Source of the DNA: Branchiostoma floridae | Lineage: Eukaryota > Chordata > Leptocardii > Amphioxiformes > Branchiostomatidae | NCBI RefSeq assembly: GCF_000003815.2 | Contig: NC_049982.1 | Location: 259,360-323,359 of the forward strand | DNA: 64,000 nucleotides | Direction: 5' to 3' | Part shown: piece after piece, positions 44,231-54,620 of the stretch | How the letters are laid out: every line of letters begins with the position of its first letter | How positions within the stretch are numbered: the first letter of the stretch is position 1 | Notes under the pieces: generated by a model | What the model was told of the DNA's origin: nothing | Seen by the model: only the letters and a program-made list of their open reading frames with translations | The model's database searches: none | Position numbers and translations under genes: made by a program

Positions 44231-44502
44231 ACTAAAGGAAGCAATAACGTTACAAGAAGGTTCAGAAAATTGTATTTTTGACGGAGAAAAACAACCACAA
44301 CAAGTGACTGAGAAAGGCTATGTAGACATTCTCTGACAGAGCCGACAATGTAGACACGATTGCCTTAATGCTTGTAAACAATATCTATCTACTGGCTATT
44401 CAACGACTTGCAAGATCTTAAGTGTTCACAATTTTTCAAAACAAAAGTTCTAAAGTTCTATCTCTACCATTTCTTTGATATCACACATTGCCAATTAGGT
44501 CA

Positions 44503-45017
44503 TTTTGACATCAACATATTTCAGTCTTAACTCATAAGTCATATAATTAAGGTTAGGATGAGTCATTGGGAAAAGAGTTATCCAAGGGACCGCAAAAAAT
44601 TTGTCAAAATGATTAGGTGGTCCTTAGGCTTAGGTATGTGGTGTAGGTGACCCTACATGTAATAAGCACATTCATGGTTCCAAGCAAGCATGTGCAGCGA
44701 CAGGACTTTTGGGTACTATGTCAAAGGTGAGGGCCCCTGACTTGTAAACAACACTCCTCTTGGCAGTCGGAATAAGGTATCGATTTGCACACAAAAATGT
44801 CCAGACGTCCTTTGTTTCTGTCTCAGGGGCCTTCCTCCTTTGACATATTACCCATAATTCCAGTTGCTGCACATGCATGCTCAAAACCGACCCACTCTAC
44901 CTAACTAAGGACCATCTGGTCATTGTGACAACTTTTGGTGGTCCCTTGGATAAATTTTCCCACCTAAACACATCCTCACCTAGATTAAGACTGAAATATA
45001 TTGATGTCAAAAGGATC
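44503..45017. mobile_element. Long foldback element upstream of the zinc-finger gene
   Basis: Arms of roughly 230-250 bp, starting TTTTGACATCAACATATTTC (left) and matching GAAATATATTGATGTCAAAA (right), pair across a short centre with about 80-85% identity. Shared inner blocks include TTATCCAAGGGACC, GGTCCTTAG, AGCATGTGCAGC and CAGGGGCC. The right end is 46 bp from the splice acceptor of the zinc-finger coding exon. No ORF. Confidence 0.85.
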
Positions 45018-45074
45018 TGATTGAAATGTGATTATTTACTGTTTTTCCATAATTGTTTTTCCAGGGTGTCCAAG

Positions 45075-48000
45075 ATGGCGGACAGTGAGATGAAGCCCCT
45101 ACAGGACCAAGTTGGTACTGTGAATCAACAGTCGCTCGAGTCTCACAATCCACCGCTTCCAGCCGTAGCTGTTGACAAACCGTTCATGTGCGGAATATGT
45201 GGGTACAGCACTGATGTCGTCGACAGCTTGGTCAAACATGTGAACACTCATCGCACTGTTGCAAACAGTGGCCCAAGTCAGAACAAGATGGCAACCAACA
45301 GTGGGGCCAACAAAGACAACATGTTCACCAACAGTGAGCCCAGGCAGGACAAGATGGCCACCAACAGTGAGCCCAGTCAGAACAAGATGGCCACTAACAG
45401 TGAGCCCAGTCAGGACAAGATGGCTGCAAACAGTGAACCCAGTCAGAACAAGATGGCCACCAACAGTGATTCCAGTCAGGACAAGATGGCCACCAACAGT
45501 GGGCGCAGTCAGAACAAGATTACCCCTGTCAGTGAGCCCAGTCAGAACAAGATGACCACCAACAGTGAGCGCAATCAGAACAAGATGTCTGCCTGCAGTT
45601 GGCCCAGTCAGGACAAGATGGCCACGAACAGTGAGCCCAGTCAGGACAAGATGGCCACCAACAGTGATTCCAGTCAGGACAAGATGGCCACCAACAGTGA
45701 TTCCAGTCAGGACAAGATGGCCACCAACAGTGAGCCCAGTCAGGACAAGATGGCCACCAACAGTGATTCCAGTCAGGACAAGATGGCCACCAACAGTGAG
45801 CCCAGTCAGGACAAGATGGCCACCAACAGTGAGCCCAGTCAGGACAAGATGGCCACCAACAGTGAGCCCAGTCAGGACAAGATGGCCACCAACAGTGATT
45901 CCAGTCAGGACAAGATGGCCACCAACAGTGATTCCAGTCAGGACAAGATGGCCACCAACAGTGATTCCAGTCAGGACAAGATGGCTGCAAACAGTGAACC
46001 CAGTCAGGACAAGATGGCTGCAAACAGTGAACCCAGTCAGGACAAGATGGCTGCAAACAGTGAACCCAGTCAGGACAAGATGGCCACCAACAGTGGGCCC
46101 AGTCAGGACAAGATGGCCACCAACAGTGATTCCAGTCAGGACAAGATGGCCACCAACAGTGATTCCAGTCAGGACAAGATGGCCACCAACAGTGATTCCA
46201 GTCAGGACAAGATGGCCACCAACAGTGAGCCCAGTCAGAACAAGATGGCCACCAACAGTGAGTCCAGTCAGGACAAGATGGCCGCTAACAGTGGGCCCAG
46301 TCAGGACATGATGGCCACCAACAGTCAGCCAAGTCAGGACAAGATGGGCGCAGACAGTGTGCCCAGTCAGGACAAGATGGCCACAAACAGTGAACCTAGA
46401 CAATACAAGATGTCCGCAAACAGTGATTCCAGTCAGCACAAGATGGCCACCAACAGTGAGCCCAGTCAGAACAAAATGGCCACCAACAGTGAGCCCAGTC
46501 AGGACAAGATGGCCACCAACAGTGAGCCCAGTCAGGACAAGATGGCCACCAACAGTGAGCCCAGTCAGAACAAAATGGCCACCAACAGTGAGCCCAGTCA
46601 GGACAAGATGGCCGCAAACAGTGAGCCCAGTCAAGACAACATGGCCACCAACAGTGAGCGCAGTCAAGACAAAATGGCCACCAACAGTGGGCCCAGTCAG
46701 GACAAGATGGCCACAAACAGTGAACCTAGACAATACAAGATGTCCGCAAACAGTGATTCCAGTCAGCACAAGATGGCCACCAACAGTGAGCCCAGTCAGA
46801 ACAAAATGGCCACCAACAGTGAGCCAAGTCAGGACAAGATGGCCGCAAACAGTGAGCCAAGTCAGGACAACATGGCCGCAAACAGTGAGCCCAGTCTGGA
46901 CAAGATGGCCACCAAAAGTGAGCCCAGTACCAACAACATGGCCACTAACAGTGAGCCCAGTCAGGACAAGATGGCTGTCAACAGCTGCCCAAGTCAGAAC
47001 ATGATTGCGATCAACAATGACCACATGTACGCTCAGGCAGCCAACTCTGTAACCAACCAGAATAAGATAGGTGTTGCGTGTGTGTGGAGCGAAAGCGAGG
47101 TAAGACGCACCGTAGGTAGATACAAGTTGTCGTCGGACCAACCTGCAAAGACTTTTACAGCCGAGAAGCCGCACATATGCGGGGTATGTGGGTACAGGAC
47201 GCAACAGAAGAACACAATGGCCATGCACATGAAGACTCACACTGGACAGAAACGGTTTGCCAGTGGAGGTTGCGATTTAAGGACAGCTCAGAAGAGTAAG
47301 TTAAAGCAGCAAATAGGTCAGAAACCGTCCATGGGCAGTACCGGTGAAGACAAGACAACGGAGAATAGGACTAATCGTACAAGGGTTCAAACAGAAGGTA
47401 CCGATGCAGAACGTGAAATCGCAGCAGCCACAAGTGGTGACTGGGACCGATGCATGATAACAGTTTACCCAGCTGCGAAGAATGCCTTTCACTGCAACAA
47501 GTGTGATTTCAAGACGTCTTCCTACGGTTTACTGAGAAGCCACATGAAAATTCACACAACTGCTTTTCATTGCAACAAGTGTGACTTCCAGACGTCTTCC
47601 GACGGTTTACTGAGAAGCCACATGAAAATTCATACAATCACATTCAAATGTGAGAAATGTCAGTACGAGACAGTCCATTTGGGACACTTCACCAAACACA
47701 TGAAAAAGCACTCGCGGAACGCCACACCATTGAAATGTGGGCAATGTGCCTATCAGACACACAAAAGAGGGCACATGAACAGACACATGAAAATTCACAG
47801 CGAGGAATCCTTAAAGTGCAGAGAATGTGGCCATAAGGCAGCAAGTAAGTTTGACTTGCAACAGCACATGAGAACCCATGCAGCAGAAGAGAGTCCCTAC
47901 GAGTGCTGTGAACAATGTGGCTACAGATGTAAGCCTGGCACACGTACCCTGTCCCACAATGGCCCGTTCTTGTGTGCGGAGTGTGGGTACGGGACGTCAT

Positions 48001-48536
48001 GCAAGTTTGCTTTCGACACGCACATGGAAACCCACACCATCTGCAAAGACTGCGGATACAAGGCAACCGACAAGGCTGACATGCTCGCACACAAGAAGAC
48101 AAACTGTGTTACGCTACATCCATGTTCCGAGTGCGACTACAGGGCACCTACAAAGTTTGACTTGGACCGACACGTGAAAACTCACGCCAAGAGATCTTTC
48201 ATGTGTGAGAAGTGTGGCTATATGACGCGGTACAAGTGTGCGCTGGTCAGCCACATGGCAACTCACATGCAGGACAAACCATTCAAATGTGGGAAATGTG
48301 ACTACAAGACAGCGTGGAAAAGTAACTTGAGAGGGCATATGGAAACTCACACTGGTCGGAAAAGATTCTGTTGTGAAAAGTGTGACTTCAAGGCGTCTTG
48401 GAAAAGTAACTTAAGAGCTCATATGAAAACTCACACGGGTCAGAAGACATTCTGTTGTGAAGAGTGTGACTTTAGAACGGCTTGGAAAAGTAGCTTTAAG
48501 AAACATGTGGAAAGCCATTGGCACACATTCACCTGA
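45075..48536 (+). CDS. C2H2 zinc-finger protein with 52-unit 11-residue repeat
   Basis: A 1153-residue ORF in one exon. ATG at 45075 (AAGATGGCGG) follows TTTTTCCAG at about 45063, suggesting an upstream 5' UTR exon; the in-frame stretch back to 45021 would be intronic. Finger 1 is residues 37-60 (CGICGYSTDVVDSLVKHVNTH). Residues about 72-645 are 52 tandem KMATNSEPSQD-type units, hydrophilic and probably disordered. Finger 2 is near 700, with a degenerate partner after it (ASGGCDLRTAQ). From about 806 to the end come roughly 13 C2H2 fingers, mostly C-x2-C-[GD]-[YF]-x-[TA], linked partly by THTGxK. One has lost a histidine pair (near CKPGTRTLSH). It probably acts in the nucleus on DNA. The finger style suits lineage-expanded amphioxus C2H2 families; no one-to-one orthologue is recognised. 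Confidence 0.9.
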   Translation: MADSEMKPLQDQVGTVNQQSLESHNPPLPAVAVDKPFMCGICGYSTDVVDSLVKHVNTHRTVANSGPSQNKMATNSGANKDNMFTNSEPRQDKMATNSEPSQNKMATNSEPSQDKMAANSEPSQNKMATNSDSSQDKMATNSGRSQNKITPVSEPSQNKMTTNSERNQNKMSACSWPSQDKMATNSEPSQDKMATNSDSSQDKMATNSDSSQDKMATNSEPSQDKMATNSDSSQDKMATNSEPSQDKMATNSEPSQDKMATNSEPSQDKMATNSDSSQDKMATNSDSSQDKMATNSDSSQDKMAANSEPSQDKMAANSEPSQDKMAANSEPSQDKMATNSGPSQDKMATNSDSSQDKMATNSDSSQDKMATNSDSSQDKMATNSEPSQNKMATNSESSQDKMAANSGPSQDMMATNSQPSQDKMGADSVPSQDKMATNSEPRQYKMSANSDSSQHKMATNSEPSQNKMATNSEPSQDKMATNSEPSQDKMATNSEPSQNKMATNSEPSQDKMAANSEPSQDNMATNSERSQDKMATNSGPSQDKMATNSEPRQYKMSANSDSSQHKMATNSEPSQNKMATNSEPSQDKMAANSEPSQDNMAANSEPSLDKMATKSEPSTNNMATNSEPSQDKMAVNSCPSQNMIAINNDHMYAQAANSVTNQNKIGVACVWSESEVRRTVGRYKLSSDQPAKTFTAEKPHICGVCGYRTQQKNTMAMHMKTHTGQKRFASGGCDLRTAQKSKLKQQIGQKPSMGSTGEDKTTENRTNRTRVQTEGTDAEREIAAATSGDWDRCMITVYPAAKNAFHCNKCDFKTSSYGLLRSHMKIHTTAFHCNKCDFQTSSDGLLRSHMKIHTITFKCEKCQYETVHLGHFTKHMKKHSRNATPLKCGQCAYQTHKRGHMNRHMKIHSEESLKCRECGHKAASKFDLQQHMRTHAAEESPYECCEQCGYRCKPGTRTLSHNGPFLCAECGYGTSCKFAFDTHMETHTICKDCGYKATDKADMLAHKKTNCVTLHPCSECDYRAPTKFDLDRHVKTHAKRSFMCEKCGYMTRYKCALVSHMATHMQDKPFKCGKCDYKTAWKSNLRGHMETHTGRKRFCCEKCDFKASWKSNLRAHMKTHTGQKTFCCEECDFRTAWKSSFKKHVESHWHTFT
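45287..47010 (+). repeat. Coding 33-bp minisatellite (about 52 units)
   Basis: The unit starts AAGATGGCCACCAACAGTGA and ends GCCCAGTCAGGAC, always 33 bp, so the frame is kept throughout. Variants are GAGCCC, GATTCC or GGGCCC in the middle and CAGGAC or CAGAAC at the end. A five-unit block (EPRQY, DSSQH, EPSQN, EPSQD...) near 46380-46510 recurs near 46710-46840, a higher-order duplication. The repeat lacks stops in several frames, giving long shadow ORFs, including 713 codons antisense. Confidence 0.97.
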
Positions 48537-48681
48537 CAAGGCATTTAACCTTCAGGGTAATAAGTCAGCTATCTGGAACCAAATTTGTAATGGTTATGGG
48601 GTTTAGCAACAGGGAAGTTAGATGTGAGGGAATGAGAATACAATGTATAGGAGCACTATGAAGAATTTTGATCTTCAATTA

Positions 48682-48756
48682 GGCCATGGCATGTTGATTT
48701 GAGTCGATGTCATCCATATAAATTATAATCAAGGATATAATCAAACAAACATGGCC
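48682..48756. mobile_element. Short GGCCATG...CATGGCC element, TTA-flanked
   Basis: A 75-bp segment bounded by TTA, with ends GGCCATGGCATGTTGATTTG and AACATGGCC. It contains GATGTCATCCATA, a word also found at the inner edge of the PIF/Harbinger-like MITE termini. It may be a deletion derivative lying in the zinc-finger 3' UTR. Confidence 0.5.
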
Positions 48757-49164
48757 TTAGTTGAAAGCTCACAGAGGTGAAAAAAAAAAAGTATTATTGT
48801 GGGACATCTGACTACAGGGCAGAGTAACAGGCACTTTAAAGAAAGGCTAGAAACTCGTACAAGTTCAAGACGTGGTCCAAAGTTTTGATGGACCATGGCT
48901 TGTCAAATTGTGCAAAATGTGATCCACACAAGGTTTCCTGTTAGTAGTGGTTATCAGAAAATTGTTGGTTTGTGTAGTAAATGAATGTATTGTACATTTA
49001 TCAAAATTGGAAGTTTTACCAATTTGCCACATAAGATTGAAAGAAGTGAACGTGTGCTGAACTAAATGACATACCTCACTATTGTTCAAAGTTGTAATTT
49101 TTCTCTATTGCTAACTCTTATGTACTCCTGTATTGATGATGTATTGCCTGATTGACTTCTCCTT

Positions 49165-49170
49165 AATAAA
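49165..49170 (+). terminator. Candidate polyadenylation signal of the zinc-finger gene
   Basis: AATAAA lies about 630 bp after the stop codon, followed about 25 bp later by a GT-rich stretch (GGTCGTGTGTTTTTG). This is the first well-formed signal on the plus strand after the ORF. Confidence 0.45.
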
Positions 49171-49231
49171 CCTAAGGTTGCCATGCAGCTAACTGGTCGT
49201 GTGTTTTTGAACAAAAAAAGCTAGCAGGAAA

Positions 49232-49370
49232 TAATCTCCAACCAGATCCACGGTGCGTAATGTATAGTATCAAACTTCCCGTAGGTGCCCGTTTGACTCC
49301 CTTAGCCGGCTACACTCCTTGGCCAGCTTTGATACTATCTTATGGCACCGTAGGATCTGCTTGGAGATTA
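49232..49370. mobile_element. TCTCCAAGCAGATC-family MITE
   Basis: TAATCTCCAACCAGATCCAC start and GGATCTGCTTGGAGATTA end. Inside, GGTGCCCGTTTGACTCCC is also seen in the member at 60188, and its complement in the nested copy at 29620. Confidence 0.85.
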
Positions 49371-49525
49371 AGCAGGAAAGGCTGATAAAGAGAAATACAT
49401 TTGCGCAAGCCTCTGCACCTCTTCCACGAGGCTGATTTGAATGCTGTAAAAATAGCACAGATTGATGACTTTGGGAAGAGAATTTGTAAGAGGACTTCAA
49501 TGGCTTGAAAGTTCAGAAGAGCATT

Positions 49526-49803
49526 GTGGCGTCGTGTGTGGCGTTGCTGGTGTCGAGTGTCGGGCACGGAACCTAGGGGTCCCGAATTGTACTACTCATC
49601 GTGCCACCGACGTTGTGCCCTCTGGAATGGCACTTCCTCACTCCGCCTATGTCTTAAAATGAGTACCTCGCTTCGGTTGGGGAGGTCAAACACTACCTTT
49701 TATCTGTACCTTGTATGTGGCCATGGCACTGTAAAACAAGTTGAGTACAGAGATGAGAACACCATCGGCACTGCGACTGGTTGCTAATAAAGAAGAACAC
49801 GAC
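49526..49803 (+). mobile_element. SINE-like element with conserved GTGCCC...GGCACTT domain
   Basis: A possible tRNA-like head (GTGTGTGGCGTTGCTGG; GGGTCCCGAATTG) is followed by GTTGTGCCCTCTGGAATGGC ACTT-type core (49611-49636), then AAAATGAGTACCTCGCTTCGG. It ends CTAATAAAGAAGAACACGAC. It shares the central domain with 44038-44230 but has a different 3' tail. Confidence 0.65.
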
Positions 49804-50465
49804 AAGTTAGTTTAGAGTATGTATATGGTCAGCCACAGGACCTGTATGTTTTGATCGGCTAATTGTTACTTTTCTGGCACACTACTCTCCCCGTTTCAAT
49901 TATTACTTTTTCAGTTAACAAATTGATGGTGGAGACGACCCCGTTCCTTCCTTATAAAGCTCATTCTGGATGAAAAGACGCCTGTCCCTTTCTTTTATTT
50001 ATGTATTTCCCAGAAAGTAAAGATATGAAAAAAGTGATCTAGTAGCTAGTAGCTGTGTTTTTCAAATATCCCCTGGCCCCTGGAGGGAAACGTGTGCACA
50101 CTTCGGTGATTGCAGTTGCTGCGTTAGTGCGTCTCTTTAAGTTGTCCCTTGTGTTTAAGTGGCGGACTTTTGAGTATTCGGTGGACAACATGATGATGAT
50201 GATGATCTTCATTTGCATGTTCCTGCCCATTCGGGCTAAATGCAGTAATTCCATAGTCTTACATGTACTATTACATGTAGTGTTACAAGTGGGATAACCA
50301 TGACATCTGGAGCTGTGCTATCATATATCTATTGTTTACGTACATGCCTCCTCTTAAAACCAGAGGGTTTTTCAATTATTTTCAAAGACGCATGTTTTCA
50401 GATCAACGCAGTTTGGTCCTTTCAAAATCACTTCAATTACATACGATGATCGAATGCAAATTGAA
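49804..50465. other. Intergenic, no gene seen
   Basis: A short (ATG)n tract near 50190. No supported exon. Confidence 0.4.
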
Positions 50466-51112
50466 ACTTCATGTCAATAGAGATGCGAGTTATCATTCAT
50501 ATAGTATTAATAACCATCATTACTTTTAGACTATTACCCACAGAGGATTATTGGACCTTCATGTCAATAGGGATGTAAGCTATCATTCATATACTCATCT
50601 TCATCATTCTATTCAAAACAGTGGATCATTGAACCTTTATGCCAATAGGGATGCGAGCTATCATTCATACATTCATCACCAATGCATTGCTCTTTTCGCC
50701 ATAGAGGATCATCGAAACTTCATGTCAATAGAGACGCGAGCTATCATTCATATATTCATCACCAATGCATTGCTCTGTTCGATATAGAGGATCATCGACC
50801 CTTCATGTCAATATGGATGCAAGTTATCATTCATATAATCATCTTCATCATTACTCTATTCGAAACAGAGGATCGTTCAAACTTCATGTCAATAGGGATG
50901 CGAGTTTTTATTCATATATTCAGCATTATCATACATGTATTCGTTACAGATTATCATTGAACCTTCATGTCAATAGACATGTGAGTTGTCATTCATACAT
51001 GTCATTCATATATTCATCATCATCATTACTCTGTTCGCTACAGATTATCATTGAACCTTCATGTCAATAGACATGTGAGCTATTATTCATCTTCATCATT
51101 ACTCTGTTACAG
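50466..51112 (+). repeat. ~83-bp tandem repeat (eight units) with acceptor-like ends
   Basis: Units starting near 50466, 50549, 50633, 50717, 50800, 50880, 50962 and 51056 contain CTTCATGTCAATAGNNATGN, GAGCTATCATTCATA and CATCATTACTCTNTTCGN. Later units end (C/T)TACAG, resembling a splice acceptor. The last unit runs directly into an open segment at 51113. Confidence 0.9.
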
Positions 51113-51198
51113 ATGATGACCCGGAGCAGGTGGCTGAGAAGAGTCCGATGATTAAAGATCTGCGTTTGATCAACTCGTCATCATTAGAGCACATCTAA
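51113..51198 (+). CDS. Candidate terminal exon
   Basis: Directly after CATTACTCTGTTACAG the frame (needing one preceding base) reads DDPEQVAEKSPMIKDLRLIN, then SSSLEHI and a stop. It is hydrophilic and coding-like but only 27 codons. Upstream exons were not found in the preceding tandem array, so it may belong to a gene whose other exons are unrecognised, or be chance. Confidence 0.25.
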
Positions 51199-51239
51199 CC
51201 TGGATCACTACAAAGCGGCCACATCAAAGCGGTTTTCTA

Positions 51240-52540
51240 GACTGTCTATTTATGGATGACGTGGCGCTGACGTAATCAACTGGAAAATAAGAGTCCGCTT
51301 TTGAGTCTCTGACCGACACGAGGTCGTGTGTCTTTAGGCGGTGCCGTTTACGCGTGGTTGTTCACCAGTGCGGGTAGCCACCAGAGATAACGCCCACTGA
51401 TCGTTAAAAAAACAACTTCTTGATCGTTTCAATCGTCATCAAGAGACATTCAAGTGGCACAGGGACGTTCAGTGTTTTACGCCGACGAGACAACTAGAAG
51501 AGTCCACTTTTACACGGAGGTTGTCTCCATACAAGACCGTTCCCGTGTGGTTGATCACCAGTGCGAGTAACTACAAGAGATACGATGATCGAATGCAGAT
51601 AAATGTCGCACAGACATCATTCCAATCTCTATCCAGTGGCAAAGGAACGTTGAGTGTTTCAAGCCGACGAAACAAGAAGAAGAAAACCGTTTTCTATTTA
51701 TTACCTGTTATTGTGAGTTACTACCAGATATAACACGCACTAATTGGCACCACGAGACTATTCTACAACAGTAGACGCGGTGCATCACGCCGACGGAACA
51801 AAAAGAAGACTTTCCGAAGGGTTACCCACCATTGTGAGTAACAACCTTTATCGGCCCCACGGGACCTTTCTACGGCAAAGGACGTCACGTACTAGTATAG
51901 GTGAAATTGACGTCAAGTACTTCACGCCGAATGAAACAAAAAGGAAAGCGTCGATTCTGAATGGTTACCCACCATTGTGAGTTACTACCAGCGATATATC
52001 CATCCGATAATCGGCACCACGGGACCGTTCTGCGGCAAAAGACGTCAGGTGCAAGGTGAAAGTGACGTCAGGTGCTTAACGCCGACGAAAGTAAAACAAT
52101 AGCGCCGTTTCTGAAAGGTTCCACACCAGGGTGAGTTACTACCATAGATAACCTTTATCGGCCAAACGGGACCTTTCTACTGCAAAGAACGTCACGTACA
52201 AGGTGAACGTGACGCCAGGTGCATCACGCCGACGAAACAAAAAGAGGAGCGCCAATTCTGACCGATTACTCCCCACAGCGACTAACTACTGGGATCACAC
52301 CCACCAGCAAGTACGACGGAACCGTCGGAGAGGACTCCGTGTGCAAACTACAAAAGTTTTATTTTACGTCGACGAAACAAAATACAAGGACGGCGTTTCC
52401 GACTGGTTCCCACCAGGGTGAGTAAATACCAGGGGTTTACGCCTACGTATTGGTGTCAACGGACCGTTCTGCGACAGACGACGACGTCAGGTGACAGCGA
52501 CGTCAGGTGTTTCACGCCGACGCTCCGTTATAAAAAGAAA
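51240..52540 (+). repeat. Degenerate 120-185-bp tandem array with donor-like GTGAGT and CRE-like sites
   Basis: About eight diverged units repeat TCACGCCGACGAAACAAAAA, then a variable GGTT(A/C)CCACCA, then GGGTGAGTTACTACCA-type words, then CGG(C/A)ACCACGGGACCGTTCT, then AAAGACGTCA(G/C)GT. Donor-like GTGAGT is near 51712, 51833, 51975, 52129 and 52418, and altered near 51371, 51555 and 52280. Full TGACGTCA occurs near 51911 and 52062. The array ends about 0.85 kb upstream of the NRIP3-like ATG. Confidence 0.8.
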
Positions 52541-53382
52541 CAGCGCCTACGCAAGCCGTAGGAGGTCAATCGGTGACGTCACACGCGGCGCTTTCAGTCG
52601 AAAAAAAATTATAAAGACGTCTCCAGATCGCGGTTTGTGTTGAAGTCCTGACGGGGGAACCTCAAGGGGATTGCCAACGTCTTCAAGGAAGGATTTCGCC
52701 TCCTTGTTAACCCGCCTGAAGGACCCTTCGCCAACCGCTGCTTGAAGTAACAAGTCGACCACCGACAAGGTCCCATTTTAAGTACCAAATCTATTCCCCC
52801 CTCGGCTCGTTTGGAGAAACCGCGGCTGTCAGTCACTGCTGAAGCTTAGAGGAAAGGCTTTCCCCCCACATAAAGGTCGACTTATTTTGACGGTAGACGT
52901 TGCCTGGAGACCGTTAGCTGGGGATTGATGCGGAGAGAAAAGGCGAGTAACAAGCTGACAGCCGCCGCGGCAGTCCTCAAGTGTTGACTTAGCGCATCAG
53001 CTGCTCCTACGGCAAACACTGCTGCCTTACCGCGCCCGTGCGCAGGCCGACTAACATAAGAGCGTGCAAGGTGAACCTCGCGCTACCACGACCATACAGA
53101 AACACAGCAACGGGAGAGAGGAGAGACCTAGCTTGGTAATCATACCATCGGCCGCTCAGCTATCTCTACGGTGCTGTGAGCGTAGTCAACCCGCCCAGTT
53201 CGTTCGCACACGCCGAGGAATTTTGTACCGGATTACCTTAATTGGGCTGGGCAATTAGATTTCTACCGCGTGAAACTACCACCGGGCGAGAGAGATTACT
53301 CCGGCGGCAGGGAGGTTCATCTGTCCCGAACAGAGTCTGTCCAAGCCACGATAGATAGCTAGTTAGGACATAAGAACACAAG
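52541..53382 (+). promoter_or_regulatory. GC-rich 5' region of the NRIP3-like gene
   Basis: Higher GC than neighbouring intergenic DNA, with TTATAAAAAG at about 52528-52537. It directly precedes the start codon. No in-frame upstream exon is required, because exon 1 begins with its own ATG. Promoter status is inferred from position. Confidence 0.35.
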
Positions 53383-54491
53383 ATGAGCCAGTTTAAGTAC
53401 GACAGAGAGGACATCAGGGAAGCGGCGCTGAAGAGGCAGCAGAAGCGGCTGGGACACCATGGCCACGCGGGGTTCGTGCACAGGGACTCCTCCGACCTGC
53501 TCCCCATCGACGATCTCAAGAAAATGGGAACGGTCTCCAAGGAGACGGTAAGTGCTTTTTCATTGTGCAAAGGTGGGTTCACATGTGCATATATTGAAGT
53601 CCATGTGAGATCCGTATGGAAGTCATAGCCTCTACCAGGCTCCACAGGTCGCTGAAAAAAATAGTAGAAATTGGACAAATACAGGCCGATAACATGTCAA
53701 GCCAAACGACTTAGCGTGGTCAAAAATCATACACTCATTGGTCAGGTAGAGTTCATAACTTCCATACAGACCTCAAGACGTTGACTTGAATATATACGCA
53801 CGCGTCAACCTACCCGGTTCCACTAAACGGCGATCTCATTGAGCTCTCACTATGACCTAAATTACATTAAATGTTGTGTAAACATTGCTTTCATAATTTG
53901 AATACGATGCAAAACGTAAAAGTATGATAGAAAAGACAACAAAGCACACGAAGTTGGATTTGATTTGTATATACGGAATTCGTTGAGCGCTCTGTCCAAT
54001 TACTATAAATTTTCCAGCAGCCTGTGGAGCCTGTTAGAGTCCAAGAACTCCTCTGATTGTCTTTGATACGTAATCTCCAAGCAGATCCTACGGTAGCATA
54101 ACATAGTATCAAAAGCTGCCAGAGGAGTGAAGTCGGCTTAGGAGTGTGTTTGGCTACATGGCAAATGGACACCTCTTGGCTGACTACACTCCTTGGCCAG
54201 TTTGGTATCATCTTATGCCATCGTAGGATCTGCTTGGAGATTATTTGTTACGGTGAAAGTGGATCAGGAAAGGTAATTTCTTGTAGGGCTTATACAAACA
54301 AACGTATGGTCCGTTCCGCCGTTCCGGTACTTAATCTGAACCAAAGCTTTAAGATAGATGTAGGTCAAGGATATGCCCTGAGCACTGTGGACCTCCTGCA
54401 AAAACGTACGGCCATGGTAACGTCTCGACTTGCCGCATGATTTGAGTTACCTTCGCAAAGAAGGGGTATGTTTTCGGTACCGTTTGTGTGT

Positions 54492-54563
<72 letters not shown>

Positions 54564-54573
54564 GTGCGTGTGT

Positions 54574-54620
<47 letters not shown>

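Noticed and set aside
45099-47240. 713-codon antisense ORF (VGGHLVLTGLT repeats) and other long ORFs across the zinc-finger repeat
   Set aside because: They exist only because the 33-bp unit lacks stops in several frames. They have no start context or domain, and the sense frame alone runs into zinc fingers.
52547-52836. Minus-strand ORFs of 73-75 codons upstream of the NRIP3-like gene
   Set aside because: Two overlapping frames, no domain; they lie in the probable promoter region.
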